This document shows positions 1-12,258 of a stretch of DNA of 64,000 nucleotides, in pieces. The stretch covers positions 92,154 to 156,153 of the forward strand of contig NW_019774236.1 in the NCBI RefSeq assembly GCF_001039355.2. The letters run 5' to 3'. Origin of the DNA: Lingula anatina. Taxonomy: Eukaryota > Brachiopoda > Lingulata > Lingulida > Lingulidae. The first letter of the stretch is position 1. Each line of letters begins with the position of its first letter. The position numbers and the translations under genes were made by a program. Under the pieces are notes generated by a model. The model was not told the DNA's origin and ran no database searches. It saw nothing but the letters and a program-made list of their open reading frames with translations.

Positions 1-217
1 TTTGACCTACTTTTCACCATGAACTGAACTTTGCAAATTTTGCTTCCCTTTTATCTCCCAAACTGGCAGAGATAGGTCCAAAGTTACTTTTGAAGTTGAA
101 TAGGAAGTCATATACTGGCAATCTTACTGTGAAATTGACCTTTCACCTACCTTTTGATGAACTTTTGATATATTTTTTTGCATATTTTGAAAATTCTTGT
201 TGATTGCATTTTTACAG

Positions 218-340
218 TTTGTCAAACAAAAGACTGGTGGCTGTGTCCCTTATTTTGTGTATGTGGGGGTCTATACGAATGCGCTTGCTCCAGCTGGTGG
301 TACAATATTCGGAGGCGGTATCGCCTCTCTGATCCTCTAG
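218..340 (+). CDS. Possible 3'-terminal coding exon of an unidentified gene
   Basis: A good 3' splice site (pyrimidine-rich tract ending TTTTTACAG at 217) opens a 40-codon frame ending in TAG at 338-340. The peptide begins FVKQKTGGCVPYFVYVGVYT and ends in a Gly/Ala-rich hydrophobic stretch (NALAPAGGTIFGGGIASLIL), like a C-terminal membrane segment. The composition looks coding rather than random, but I do not recognise the family. No other exon of this gene is visible because the window starts 217 bases upstream, and no close polyadenylation signal follows. It could be a chance frame behind a cryptic acceptor. Confidence 0.35.
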   Translation, partial: FVKQKTGGCVPYFVYVGVYTNALAPAGGTIFGGGIASLIL

Positions 341-440
341 TTTATGAATTAAATTTGAATGAGATGTTGGGTGGGTCTCTCTGCTCTACTAATCCTTTCT
401 AGACGTATTTACCAAGCGGGACGATCTCGTCAACATGTTA

Positions 441-680
441 AAGGGCTCAATCCCAATGAAGCTATCGTTCTACGTCGATCGATCCAACTTCGCGGGGACA
501 CTCGCTGAGAGCAGTCAGTGTAACAGATTAACACACACACCCTCCTGGTGGTGAGTAGACTATAGCAAATCTGGTGATACCAGTAAGCTGGAAACGCGGA
601 GGCTTGTTAATCTGGTTACATTCAGCAAGAGGTTAGATCGATCTACGTAGAGCGATATTTTCATTGGGAATGAGCCCTAT
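441..680. mobile_element. Diverged Harbinger-like MITE
   Basis: The ends are inverted: GGGCTCAATCCCAATGA near 443 pairs with TCATTGGGAATGAGCCC ending at 677. TTA flanks both sides (438-440 and 681-683), as in PIF/Harbinger target duplications. Both arms carry GATCGATC-type motifs like those of the family at 4515, 18487 and 62210, but the interior has diverged. No coding capacity. Confidence 0.55.
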
Positions 681-2015
681 TTAATCTCTGGACTGTCTGC
701 ATTTATACATAAAATAGAGACTTTTTTTCCGCCTGTTCATCACGCTAATTACAAAACCGCCACACTAGAAATAAAAGCAAAAACGCTCTGTTATCATTAA
801 CGCATAGAATATGGGAAAGCGCAGTCCTGTATCCTCCCATTTATAACTCAAAATATACAGAGTTATACTTAGATAAGGAAGTTCTAGTCGCATGGTTATT
901 TCTGTGGGTGCCCCGTAGCGGAAGAAGAATAATCGAGTTATCATGTCGTTAGGCATGTGGCTACCCATCTGATGATATACATAGCACGCTGACGCACATA
1001 AGAACGCTGCTGCTGGAATAATGAGCATCGAGGATCGTCTTAGTGGGGCGGCTGGTATCGTACACACGATGAACTGATCTCGGGTGCGTTCACACGGGGC
1101 GTAAGTTAACGACGTCAATGATTCTGAAACGCGTCAGAAGGCGAAACAAGTACGGAAAAATTACCTTGCGATTCAATTATAAAACTCCCTGGTGGGTTGA
1201 ATTGCACCACTGTTGACATAGTTTGTATCGCTAACGGTTAAAATTCAGCTCGGTCTGAACGCGACTTCAAGTTGGTTAACTAGCAAACTGTTGCAGTACC
1301 TTGGCGGAGGCAGTGGCGCGTGATAAGTGTCACTCGTCATCGAATGCACTGGTACTTCCGAACCAAGCGGCTTTTCTTCAAAATAAGCGTACTACAAAAG
1401 TGTACAATTACATCTAATATAAATGAAATAAGTAGAAGGGACCGTATAGGAGATTTTTGCACGCGAAAATGCAGTTAACAAATTTTCCTGGCGTTACCAA
1501 GGATTTTCTTTTACTTAGCGTTCCACACTGCCCACTGTCTCTTTAAATCCACACTTGGAAACACCCTGTAACACTCTGTACTTGTATACTCCTAAGACCA
1601 GTTTTTTTCACTTGGCTGAAGCTGAAGGAACGGCAACATGCTTTTTCACTTGGCCTTTTCAATCAATCAATTTATATTGATATGATGATCTCAATATTAA
1701 ATAAAGAACGCAATGCGCCCTTAGGATATCATCACAACCTATCTACAATGGAAATATGAGGTTTTAAAACAACACATATTTTACTTAATTTCTAATTTCA
1801 TTACAAGCGTTGTCAAATTAAGTGTTTACAAGATTACGTAAAAATTGCACGGCAAAACAACAAGTACTGTAGTAAATCAGGTAGATGTGCTTTAACTATA
1901 TAGAATTTGCTTATATTATGTAAGACCTGCTTTAAATATTTTGAATTAAATATCAGTTCTGTTGTATTTACATTATTTGTCAAGTTCAGGCCCTGCTTTC
2001 CATCGCCTTATCCCT

Positions 2016-2016
2016 C

Positions 2017-2050
<34 letters not shown>

Positions 2051-2055
2051 CACAC
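2016..2055. repeat. (CA)n microsatellite
   Basis: Nearly uninterrupted CA dinucleotides with one CAAA interruption. Confidence 0.9.
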
Positions 2056-2216
2056 TTGAACTTGACAGTAAAGTTTAAACCATCAGATTCCCATCAGTAA
2101 ATAGCGAACTGATCGAGTAAAGAAGAGATTAACACCACGGCCAGGTCAACGGGTCAGACTGACACGCGAATCTGGAGTTTAATATCTGTGAACTAGCGGT
2201 GAATATATCGAAAATA

Positions 2217-2396
2217 TAACGCAACTTTCTCTTTTAAAACATTCTTTAAGAGATTTATTTTTTAGGAATTTGCGTTATTTCAGATTTAATAGAAATAACG
2301 CACTATGTAACGCAACTTTCTTTTAACATTTTCCAGGAGATTTATTTCTAGGAATTTGCGTAATTTCAGGATTAATAAAAATAACGCAAACTAAAA
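2217..2396. repeat. 91-bp tandem duplication with hairpin motif
   Basis: Two copies start with TAACGCAACTTTCT at 2217 and 2308. Copy 1 has a perfect hairpin: GCGTTATTTC at 2272-2281, a 10-nt loop, and GAAATAACGC at 2292-2301. The matching segment of copy 2 has decayed at one arm. Confidence 0.7.
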
Positions 2397-3458
2397 TAAC
2401 ATCCTGTGTACTCTTGTTTTAAAAGAATTCCACACACAAAAAAAGGTTATAACCTCACAAAAGCCACAAGGTTCAAGGGGAAAATATTTCTTTAAATACC
2501 TTCAAATAACTGTATTTTTTACTGATGAAGCGTTTTTTTATATATATATTTAAACCAGTTTATAGAAACTGCCTGGTCTAAACCATCGATTGTTTTTATA
2601 ACATATTGAGCGAATTTTATTTATAAAAACCATCGAGTTTTGTGATCGATATCCATTATTTGACCGAGATCTGCTGACGGCTATGGTTTTGAGTGTATGA
2701 ATAAGGTCAAGTTATCATAGGGTCCCAAGGGAAAATGTGAAAACCTTAACCAAAATCGCTCTCATGGTGCGTAACGCTCCAAAATTCGCTTCCCGATTTG
2801 AAAGTGATAGATTGCTCCTCTAAATCGAGTAACGATCCCGGAGTATTATGGTTACGGAAGCATTTTGTAATAAATTGGAGAGAGACATGGATTACGCATA
2901 TAACTCATTAACAATTTAGGATATCATTTCCAACGCGCCGCAACCACAGTCTCTAAATAACGACAAAGGTTTGGGGCAATCTCATGACTAAGGAAATACT
3001 ATTTCTATTCATTTATATTTCATAATTAGCTTCTAAAAGAGTATTATAGGAGAAAAAATATTCCAACTGCATATACAATAAGGCTGAGAGACAGAGAGAG
3101 AGAATGAGAGAGAGAGAGAGGTGGGGGAGATAGAGAGTGGGAGGGAGATTTTGAGCATACCCAAAATATATTTTTTACTACTGTCAACAAACTTCAAATG
3201 CCAGCCTCTGTATAAATTTAAAACAAGATGATTGTATTTCAGTTGGCATAAGTATAGAAATTGGGTAGTATTTTAAACCAACTCAATGTTAAACATCATA
3301 ATCAATATTTCAAGACTGACAGATCAGTTCTCTGATACCTGCGCTATAGATAAATTAATATATATTTTAGATGGGGGTGTACAGTTGTATACATGTATCT
3401 ATTAAGCCGAACTTAGAGTTTTTGGGGTGCAAAAATACTGACGCAACAATTTCCTTGA

Positions 3459-3459
<1 letters not shown>

Positions 3460-3507
<48 letters not shown>

Positions 3508-3529
3508 GTTGTTGTTGTTGTTGTTGTTA
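3460..3529. repeat. Compound triplet microsatellite (ATT)n(GTT)n
   Basis: About 16 ATT units run directly into seven or so GTT units. This explains the poly-leucine and poly-isoleucine frames on the two strands, which are not genes. Confidence 0.9.
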
Positions 3530-3886
3530 CATCCAGTGCAAGACAATTTTCACTATTAAGCTCAGAAAATATTGTTCGAAATATTTTGATACCACTTCTT
3601 CCAAGCGGAATGAACGGTAGCATACATTCCTTGCATTTCTGTAATTTTGGAACAGGAGAATAGTAGACTTCAAAAGACGCACAGTTATAGTGCGAGCTAT
3701 AATACACCGGAGAGTAAGATGAGAGGACAAAAAAAAAAAAAATTGAACACTAAAACTGCCCCCCCCCCCAGATTCAATATCACAATCCTTTGCACAGGGT
3801 CTTCAGTCAGATTTTCAATGCAGTTACCACATTAACTCTGTAGCTAATTCAGGTAGGCGACCGATAGACGACCGCTTGCTTTGTTT

Positions 3887-4105
3887 AAGGCTTCGTTCAC
3901 ATGAAAAATCTATTTTCTAAAAAAAATCTGTTTTCTATTCGCGGTATCTTGTGATCACGGTCTGTGCCCTGAATACCTGGCAGCGCGAGCCAGTTACTTC
4001 TAAACCTGTAATTAATTCTCGGCTGCGCTCGGAGTGATCACAAGATACCGCAAATAGAAAATAGATTTTTAGAAAATAGATTTTTCATGTGAACGGAGTC
4101 TAAGC
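3887..4105. mobile_element. Fold-back (long inverted repeat) element
   Basis: A left arm of about 75 bp from GGCTTCGTTCACATGAAAAA is repeated inverted at the right end (TTTTTCATGTGAACGGAG near 4081-4098). Both arms contain the GCGGTATCTTGTGATCAC segment. The spacer between the arms is about 70 bp. No coding capacity. It is a MITE-like element of unassigned superfamily. Confidence 0.65.
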
Positions 4106-4514
4106 CTAGTATCCAAGTGATTCCAGTTCCGTGGTTGAGGGCGTCATGCCCCCACCTCGTGAAAGGGGGAGACCCCGGTTCAGACGTCAAACGCTGGTCA
4201 TTGTCTCTGCCTGCGACTCCATACCCCACGCGACTCAGGTGAACGATTGGCTCTCTTCCTGTCAAATCACTAGAAACACCTGCGGACTGATGAATACCAG
4301 GCAGAAATAACACTGGAAAACAAATAAGGCATAACGACTTCGCGACCCATATTTTCCCGCAATAGAAAGTGTATTTAATACAATTCTTGCTACAGACAAC
4401 ACCCCAGCGCCTCGAGCGGAAACTGAGTTTATTTGATTCTACAGAAGAAATGCTCAGTAAATACGCGCCTTTGTGGCTATTGGAATCCACATTGGTTTAA
4501 ATATGCGCAACTTA

Positions 4515-4729
4515 CACCCCATTCTCATAGATTAGATCGACCTACATTGGATCGACCTAACTCCCTGGGGGTTCACGCTAAATAGCTGTCAGCCGGGCGG
4601 ACACGAAAGTTAATTACCCCTTAAAGCTTGTAGTAGGCGGGGACGGACACTTAAGGGGGATTATCTGACAGTAATCTAGTGAGACTCCCCGCGGTGATAG
4701 ATCGATCTAAAAGTTGTGAGAACAGAGCC
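4515..4729 (+). mobile_element. Harbinger-like MITE, about 215 bp
   Basis: Flanked by TTA at 4512-4514 and 4730-4732. It starts CACCCCATTCTCATAGATTA and ends with an inverted, imperfect match of that end. GATCGA(C/T)CTA motifs are repeated inside both arms. It is nearly identical in order to the copy at 62210-62424 and inverted relative to the copy at 18487-18705. No open frame. Confidence 0.75.
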
Positions 4730-4732
4730 TTA

Positions 4733-5781
4733 GTTTACAACTGGAGATCGTGTTTGGTCACATCAAACGACGCCCCGTTTACCCAGCACATACGCCCTTT
4801 GTTACCTGAGCTTTATTTTGATAAATATGCTTTCTTAAACACAACAAACCGTGAATTGAAACGCTCTTAAAGAAAATATACGGTGGGGGTCCAATATGCC
4901 CCATTTTTAAGTAGAAGCCATTGTTTATTTTTGCATTTGCCTTTGTGTACGCAATTAAAACTCTGTTTTCACAATATTGACTTTACCATTCGACTTCATT
5001 ACGACCTGCCTAGACCCGCGTTTTATTTAGAAATGGCATCACAGTCCAAATACGACCAACACATACATAAAAATTCGCCTGAAAAATAACATGGCTATCT
5101 TAAATCTGATATAAAAGACAGCAAAGCCTCTGTCAACTGCTGTTTGCCGGGCTTGACGCGACACTCGTGGAACACAGCACAGATTAAGCCAGATTCTAAT
5201 TTCATACTTTGCTGGCCCTTTGTTGCACGTTTTCTTATTTCGCCACTGCTTTTGTCAAAATTGAAAATATTTAAGCGATCACTTTCAATGCACTGCTAGA
5301 GTTTATGTTTTCTCAAACAACACTTGCCTTTCTCACAACACAAATCGCAAATGGTGCTCCAAATCAGCGGCACGTCTAGCTGGTGTTTTTCTTGTTTTGA
5401 ATTAGTTCTTTAAAAATCCACATTTATGTTTGGACAAGGAGTTTATTACGAAATCCAAGCTATTCATTGTTCCTAAGAAAATAATGACTTATGAAATAAG
5501 AAATTGAAAGATATAATTTTGTTTATAATAAGTAAGAAAAGTGACGAACAGCCTTCCTTTGATAAAACTGCTGAATACAGGTGTATTTCTGGAGGGCGTT
5601 CTTCAGTTTACCGATACGTTTCTCTTAATGGGTTTATCAACTTTTACCGAAAGATCCGGCACCTGTTTTTAGTACTGGCATAGAAACAACCAAATAAAAC
5701 CTGCGCACAACACAGACACACACAAAAAAACTTTGCTCAATAATTTTCGTAGCTGTTTGTGTTGGTTTGAACTTGGCATTT

Positions 5782-5816
<35 letters not shown>

Positions 5817-8033
5817 CGTTTTGATAAAGCTCTGGTGGAAACGCACTTGTTAAACCAATCCTTACTAAACTAAGCCATAATGCATATCTGATTTTAAACC
5901 CTGACCGAGATCTTAATCTTAAAAGATCAGTTGACTAAAGTCTTGCACGTGAAATAAGCCTGATTTTTCTACAATAGAAGCTGTATAATAGAGGCGAAAT
6001 ATGCTTATGACCCCAGAAAATAAGCTAATGGCTCTATAAAAGACCCATTTCTTAGGTTTAACTTTTAAGTTTATTTCATACAATTTAAGGACACAATGAC
6101 ATTGTTCAACATATTCACATAATTTCCAGTTGCAGCAAACTTGACTAGTAGGCAGCATGAAAGTCCTCGCACACTGAACATTTGGTTTGCTTGCTGCTCG
6201 CTATCAATTTTTCTTTTCTCGGAGACAATCGGCTTCCCAACTCTTTTTACCTGTCTTTATACTTATTGCCATTTAAACATAAGCTTATCAGGCTGAGAAA
6301 TTCAGCCAATTGCAAAAGAACCTCTACCTTTGTTAAAAAACAAAAATCAAAATAGGCTTAAAAAGTAAAAAAATATCCAGTCTACGAATCATGCCACTAT
6401 TTTCTCCTGTTAGCTCTTGGCTAATGGATAGACAAACAGAGGGAGTGGGGGTGGGGTGGAGATAATAAACAAGACGAACGACAGATAACATTGGTTCCGA
6501 GGTACTTATAAAGGTACCAACAATGAGCCGGCGGAGTGACAGACAGACAGACAGACAGACGGACAGACAGACAGCATTGACTTCAAGTCATACAGGCCTA
6601 TGGCAAGAAATTTCAGAGGGGCTCTTAAAAAAGTAGACGTTTTAACCCCCAGCAGCTGATCCAACCTAAGAAATGGAATAGAACCTAGATTCGTTTTAAG
6701 AGCGTACCTTGTCGGGCCAAAAGGGCGGTTCTTACGGTGTTAAATCTTGAGCATTTGTAAGCTTTATGTTTACTGTAATAAGTTATACATTTATTCATTT
6801 ATAATTTTATTTATTTATTCATGCATTTATTTATTTAGGCCCTATTTATTTATTTATCAAAATAATGTATGAAATGTAGGGTATGTTGGTACGTCCACTA
6901 GGTTTACCAAAGTGAAAGACAACGCTAGGCCACGTCTTTATGGGCTAGTACAGAACAATTCTTTAGTGACTCAGCTGTCCATGTTATGTCTGTATTCTAA
7001 CGTATTCTAACAAGATGTTGGCAGCAGAAGTGTTCATAATAAATCCGAGTGAAAAGATCGAACAAAATCGCCGGACAAACGGATTACTTCCTGATTAGAC
7101 TACTGTTTCCTAATGGATGTGGGCGCAGCTGTAGCATTCTGATGCGAGATCCGGAAATTAGAGCCAACAGACCGTAGCACGGTTGATCTTCCATCCTTTT
7201 GTTTACTTTCTAGCTGGCATGCACCAGAAAATATGGTCGAAAATACACGAGTGCGCCGCCAGTTCATTACGCCGACTATTTTGTCCCAAGCCCCAAAGCG
7301 GCGCACGTATTGATTCGTAGACTGGCCACAGTAGCTCCTTTGGTTACGAGGTAATTCATACAGACAACTCAACCGTACTAAGCCTTGCAAATATTGGAAA
7401 AATGAGAGTGGCGAAGAATAAAGAACTCTATTGAGTCGCATTATTGGATCTTTGTAAGATTTATTGAATCAACCTGTAAAGCAAAGTAAAGTAACGACCC
7501 CAATCAAATTCTAAGTAAAAACACATTGCAGCTAGGAGAGTTTCTGCAGTTATAGGAGTCGAAAATATAGGCACAAAAGGAGAAAATTCGAATTTTTCTT
7601 AATTGGCACCCTTTCCTGGCGTCGTCTATGTGTGCAGGCGGCCGAGAACGGTGGCTACGTCAGCCGGTTCTAAATTCTCCCAACTCGCTGCTCCAATAAT
7701 CCATACACAGCCAGATATCGATTAGAAGGCCAGGCAACATGGCGCAGGCTGGCAAGACTTATGGATCGACGGGAGAAATAGTCATGTTCGCCAGGTTCCA
7801 AACAGACTTCGGACACCGGACACGCACTTAAGGGTTGTCCACTAAATGCGCTAACATCTACGTTAATTCAAATGTGATTTATGGGTCTTATAATAATGCA
7901 CGCACCGCCTAAACTTACCGTGTCGAAGCTACAAAACGGTGGTGTTATCCAATACTAGCTAGGGTCTATTAGCGAACCGGACCGAGTGTGTGAGTGTGGG
8001 TAATAATAGTTGGGCTACTATTTTAATTCACAG
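4733..8033. other. Intergenic stretch upstream of Shal, no gene seen
   Basis: No recognisable coding sequence on either strand. It holds a poly-A run at 5783-5814, a (GACA)n tract at 6537-6574 and ATTT-rich sequence around 6790-6860. From about 7600 the sequence becomes richer in G+C, consistent with approach to the Shal promoter. Confidence 0.5.
6537..6574. repeat. (GACA)n microsatellite
   Basis: About nine GACA units with one GGACA variant. Confidence 0.9.
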
Positions 8034-8094
8034 GCTGTGCTGTACACCTTGTAGTGAAGGGAAGCTGTAGCGTTAGCAGGCAGTACCAAGCAGC
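7600..8094 (+). promoter_or_regulatory. Probable Shal promoter and 5' UTR region
   Basis: This is the local rise in G+C directly upstream of the Shal start codon. It includes a CREB-type TACGTCA at 7656-7662. A sequence resembling a 3' splice site (TTTTAATTCACAG ending at 8033) could begin the coding exon, in which case part of the 5' UTR lies further upstream. No convincing TATA box was found, so the transcription start is not defined. Confidence 0.3.
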
Positions 8095-9203
8095 ATGGCA
8101 GCGGTGGCAGCCTGGCTCCCCTTCGCCCGAGCGGCGGCCATCGGTTGGGTTCCGGTGGCTCAGCAACCCATGCCCCCTCCCCCCGTGAATAGGGAGCACA
8201 ACCGCACCGATGATTTGATGAAGATCAACGTCAGCGGGCGCAGGTTTGAAACTTGGAGAAATACTCTTGAGAAGTACCCTGACACTCTGCTTGGATCAAA
8301 CGAAAAGGAGTTTTTCTACGATGAAGACGCCAAGGAATATTTCTTTGACCGTGATCCAGATATTTTCAGAAATGTTCTTAATTATTACAGAACTGGGAAG
8401 TTGCACTATCCAAAGCATGAATGCATTACGGCGTATGATGAAGAGCTCGCATTCTTCGGTATCATGCCTGACATTATTGGCGATTGCTGTTACGAAGATT
8501 ATAGGGACAGAAAACGCGAGAACAATGAGCGCTTGCTCGATGACAAAGATTCTGAAGATGGTGATAATGTACCCCTGGCCTCTATGAGGGAAAAATTATG
8601 GCGTGCTTTTGAAAATCCTCAAACGGGTACCGCAGCATTAGTGTTTTATTATGTGACAGGGTTCTTTATTGCTGTGTCAGTAATGGGAAATGTGGTGGAA
8701 ACCGTTCCATGTGGAATCGTACCGGGAACATTTGATAATCCTTCTTGTGGGGACCGGTACGAAAAGGTGTTCTTTGTAGTAGACACTGCATGCGTCATGA
8801 TTTTCTCAGTGGAATATCTCCTTCGGCTGTACGCAGCGCCTGATCGCTGTAAATACATGCGTAGCATAATGAGTGTAATCGATGTGGTGGCCATTTTACC
8901 CTACTACATCGGGCTGTTTCTTACGGAAGAAAATGACGACGTTAGTGGTGCATTCGTGACTCTCAGAGTCTTCAGAGTTTTTCGTATCTTTAAGTTTTCA
9001 AGGCATTCGCAGGGATTACGAATCCTTGGCTACACTTTGAAGAGCTGTGCCAGCGAACTGGGGTTCCTGGTATTTTCCCTTGCAATGGCTATCATCATAT
9101 TTGCCACAATAATGTTTTATGCAGAAAAGAACGTAGAAAACACAAAATTTACCAGTATCCCTGCAGCATTTTGGTACACCATCGTTACTATGACTACTTT
9201 AGG
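8095..9203 (+). CDS. Shal: Shal/Kv4 A-type K+ channel, exon 1 (residues 1-370)
   Basis: Voltage-gated K+ channel alpha subunit of the Kv4 family, which carries somatodendritic A-type current as a plasma-membrane tetramer. The start is fixed by the Kv4 N-terminus [18 protein letters not shown], the segment that binds KChIP proteins and serves as an inactivation domain. The T1 tetramerisation domain (about 41-140) has the Kv4 zinc motif H-x5-C-x20-CC (H104, C110, C131, C132). S1 is near 181-201, S2 224-245, S3 256-276. S4 carries R291, R294, R297, K300 and R303. S5 is near 320-342 and the pore helix 356-367. The exon ends two bases into Gly370 of the filter (TLG), donor GTGAGT at 9204. The same large first coding exon ending in the filter is known from vertebrate KCND genes. 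The full assembled protein is 625 residues, close to mammalian Kv4.2. Confidence 0.97.
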
Positions 9204-10834
9204 GTGAGTATCGGACCAGGGCTTTGAGTGTTGGATGGGTGAATTGGTTTGCCAGGAATTGCTTCCATTAAAAACCTGATTTTTGTCTAACTTTCAGGTG
9301 CAGTGTTTTTACCATATGAATCAATTGTTTGAACACTTAGGATAATGATTGTTAAATATTGATATTTGCTCTGTCAACTTTTCCTAGGTAGCTGCCCTCA
9401 TTCTGTTAGAACAAAGAAGACGTATGCAGTTTTATGTCTCCAATATCTGTCAAAATTACACAGGCATCAACTTGTTTTAAGGTCTTTAATTTCTGTTAGA
9501 ATTACTATTTATGGAATTTTAAATGATAATACATTGGTTTAGCTTGCTGAGGGGATAAATTATTAACGTTATAGAGGTCTGCGATGTTGAGTTAAAAACA
9601 TAGGTCAGAGATGAAAAGAAAAGGTTGAAAGTTGAAATCTGAATAGTGTAAACCTGAGTACTCAGTGAACATAACTGGTTAGAGATGGAGGAATTATGAG
9701 AATTCCATCCTTAGTGCAAATATCTTGAGCTGATATTTATATCGCGGGTTCAACTAGATTTTGAACTCAAGGGCCATTCTGGACCTCTTTGGGAAAGTGT
9801 CATTTATAACCCACTACATTTCTGTCAGTGTGTTTGGATAGTAGTGGAAGTCATTTTTCACTGACGTGTTTCAACGGCCCTCAAAAGATGCCCTTATTGA
9901 TGTACTGCAGAGTGCAGGATTTTCACCCCTTTGATGGAACAATTAATAGGAAGTTGTTTATCAAAAGTGCAAATTTTATGGACAATTATGAGTGTTTTAA
10001 ATGGCTGATTTTTGCTCTTACATTCATATTTTTGTGGAAAGATGAAAAGCTCTAAAGTATATAATGAGTGATTTAAGCCCCCTGTAAATATGGAGATTTC
10101 ATGCCCATGTGAAATTCTTTCAGGTGTGTAATCTTATTTATTTTGATATTATAAAAATCTTTTATGAAAATGAACCAGATGCCACTGTTGGAGTGCTAAT
10201 ACTATATATATTCAGCGTGTCTCTGTGATTCGTGATATGACAGATTTGTAAATTTTACACGGTAGAACTGAAATAATCTGGTCTGAAGAGTGGGGTAAGT
10301 AAATATATTGTTTAAGCATTTATCAAAAATGAAAAAAATATTGTTTAAAAATATTTATCATATAAAGGATATTCAGCATTTTGTGGATAGGTACTTTGGC
10401 AATTTTTTTTTTCAAATTTACACTTTTGTTGTCAACAACCTTCAAGCTATATTTCCAGTGCTGTAGCACATTCAAATGCTTTGAAATTCTAGTTCTCCTC
10501 CTTGCCGTATTCAATATCAAAATGGTTGACATTATAAGTGCACCTCGTCACACTTGAACCAATTTTCCTTCTGGGGCAAAAGACGAACAATACAAGGGGG
10601 ACATATCTCTGTCATTTTGTTCTGGCTGTTACTATTCTTGTGCAGCAATTTCCCATCGTTCTACCCTCACTGAAAAGTTGTCATTACAGGGTGAAATAGC
10701 CGTGGGGCCTTGCATATCAAGTACTTGTCCTGAAATCTTTATCTCTGCCTGTTGTCTTCAGCTATGTGATAAATACATTTTTTGCATCACTGACCAAGTG
10801 AACAGAGAAGGAAAGAGAGAAGAAAAGAGGGTAG

Positions 10835-10835
10835 A

Positions 10836-10880
<45 letters not shown>
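10835..10880. repeat. (TG)n(GA)n microsatellite
   Basis: A short TG tract passes directly into about 15 GA units. Confidence 0.9.
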
Positions 10881-10883
<3 letters not shown>

Positions 10884-11269
10884 GGGAAGGAAAGAGAGAT
10901 CTACGATTGGGGAATATTAACTAGACTAAAATTACACACCTCTTTTTATTATTAATTAACCAATCAATTAATTAATGGATCAAGTCTAAAACATAACTGG
11001 TTCTAAGTTAGCCCATCTTAGGTCTGTCTTGAAAGTTTTATCAAAATCTGCCCTTAACTTATTGAGTCGATCTTTTATCTAACAAACCAACAAATAGAGA
11101 AACAGATGAGCCCAGAAACAAAGTGGCCAATTTATTCATATAATATAATTGCACTACAAAAAAAAATGACCTTTCAAGAACATGATTTCTGTCTGCCCTT
11201 TCTTGTGTTAACAGGTAAATGTACATGTACACAACACTGACATCTTGTGCTAATGAAGTATGTCTTCTT

Positions 11270-11919
11270 GAGCTAAACTGGGCTGAATCTCTTGCTCGCT
11301 CTCTTGAATGTGATAAAGTTAGATACAAATTATAATTTATTATATAGTATAGAAGTTAAGCTGAACAACCTGTCACAAAAGAATAGTAATGAAAATAGAG
11401 TAATTGATCATAAAACTGTCGGACATGTGAGTGCCTAGAAAATGCAGCTCTGTACATTTCATTTCAGTGATCTTAAACTTTGCCTTTAAGATCAATAATT
11501 ATGAATTTTTATTTGAGAACTCTTTTAAATTAATTTTGAACATAAAAATCTACAAATCTATTTTTTTTTGTGCAACATTTGATTAGTGCATTGAGCTAAA
11601 CTGGGCTCAACCTCTTGCTCGCTCTCTTGAATGTGATTAAGTAAGATACCAGTATTGTTATAATATATACTGTAGATTTTTAGGGGTAACAACCTGTCAG
11701 AGAAGAATAGTTATGAAAATAGAGAAATTGATTGCAAAAGTGTGTCAGATATATGTGTGTGTGCCTAGAAAACGCAGCTCCGTACATTTCATATCAGTGA
11801 TCTTAAATTGTGCTTTCGAGATCGATAATTATAAATTTTTATTTGAGAACTCTTTTTGCACTAGTGTTGAACAAAAAATCTACAAACCTTTTTTTTTTTC
11901 ATGCAACATTTGATTAGTC
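11270..11919. repeat. Tandem duplication, period about 323 bp
   Basis: Copy 1 starts GAGCTAAACTGGGCT at 11270 and copy 2 with the same words at 11593. Shared blocks follow in the same order: GCTCGCTCTCTTGAATGTGA, TGCCTAGAAAA(T/C)GCAGCTC, TTTTTATTTGAGAACTCTTT and GCAACATTTGATTAGT. Substitutions and small indels show it is not recent. No coding capacity. Confidence 0.8.
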
Positions 11920-12091
11920 TGGAGGAAGCACTAGGAATATGTAATTACCATGATTGCACAAGCTACAGATATAATTTAATATAACGTAACCCTTGGGTCT
12001 GGAGGAGAGAAAGCCTACATGTACACTGTTATTGCAGTGTCAGCTGAATGTATAGAAGTGAGAAAAAAAAATATGTTAATATGAATGATGC

Positions 12092-12258
12092 TAGGGCGGA
12101 TTGAGACTGTCTTCTTGGTCTTCCGGAAGATGGTCAGGTTTTAAAGTTTACATTGACGGGTATCTATTTTTTTCTGTCAGAAGACGGTCAAAAATGGATG
12201 ATGGATCAACAGAGATAATTTGGAAGGCTGTCAGAAAATCTCTCTGGATCCACCTCTG
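12092..12258 (+). mobile_element. hAT-like MITE, copy 1
   Basis: Same family as 40564-40727 and 31706-31873. It runs from AGGGCGGATTGAGAC to TCTCTGGATCCACCTCTG and contains the GGTCTTCCGGAAGATGGTCA palindrome and the TTTACATTGACGGGTATCTA core. The right terminal inverted repeat has mutated and no clean target duplication remains, so it is older than the other two. Confidence 0.7.

Larger units (their letters stand above)
684..3886. other. Intergenic stretch, no gene seen
   Basis: No frame with recognisable protein similarity. It contains a (CA)n tract at 2016-2055, a 91-bp tandem duplication at 2217-2396, GA-rich sequence at 3080-3130, and an ATT/GTT triplet tract at 3460-3529. The 117-codon minus-strand frame at 765-1118 has no recognisable motif and is probably chance. 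Confidence 0.5.

Noticed and set aside
765-1118. 117-codon minus-strand frame
   Set aside because: No recognisable motif, no splice or promoter context. Length is possible by chance.
1300-1316. CCTTGGCGGAGGCAGTGG resembling the end of the dispersed repeat at 51233
   Set aside because: Only the terminal word is present. No interior of the element follows on either side.
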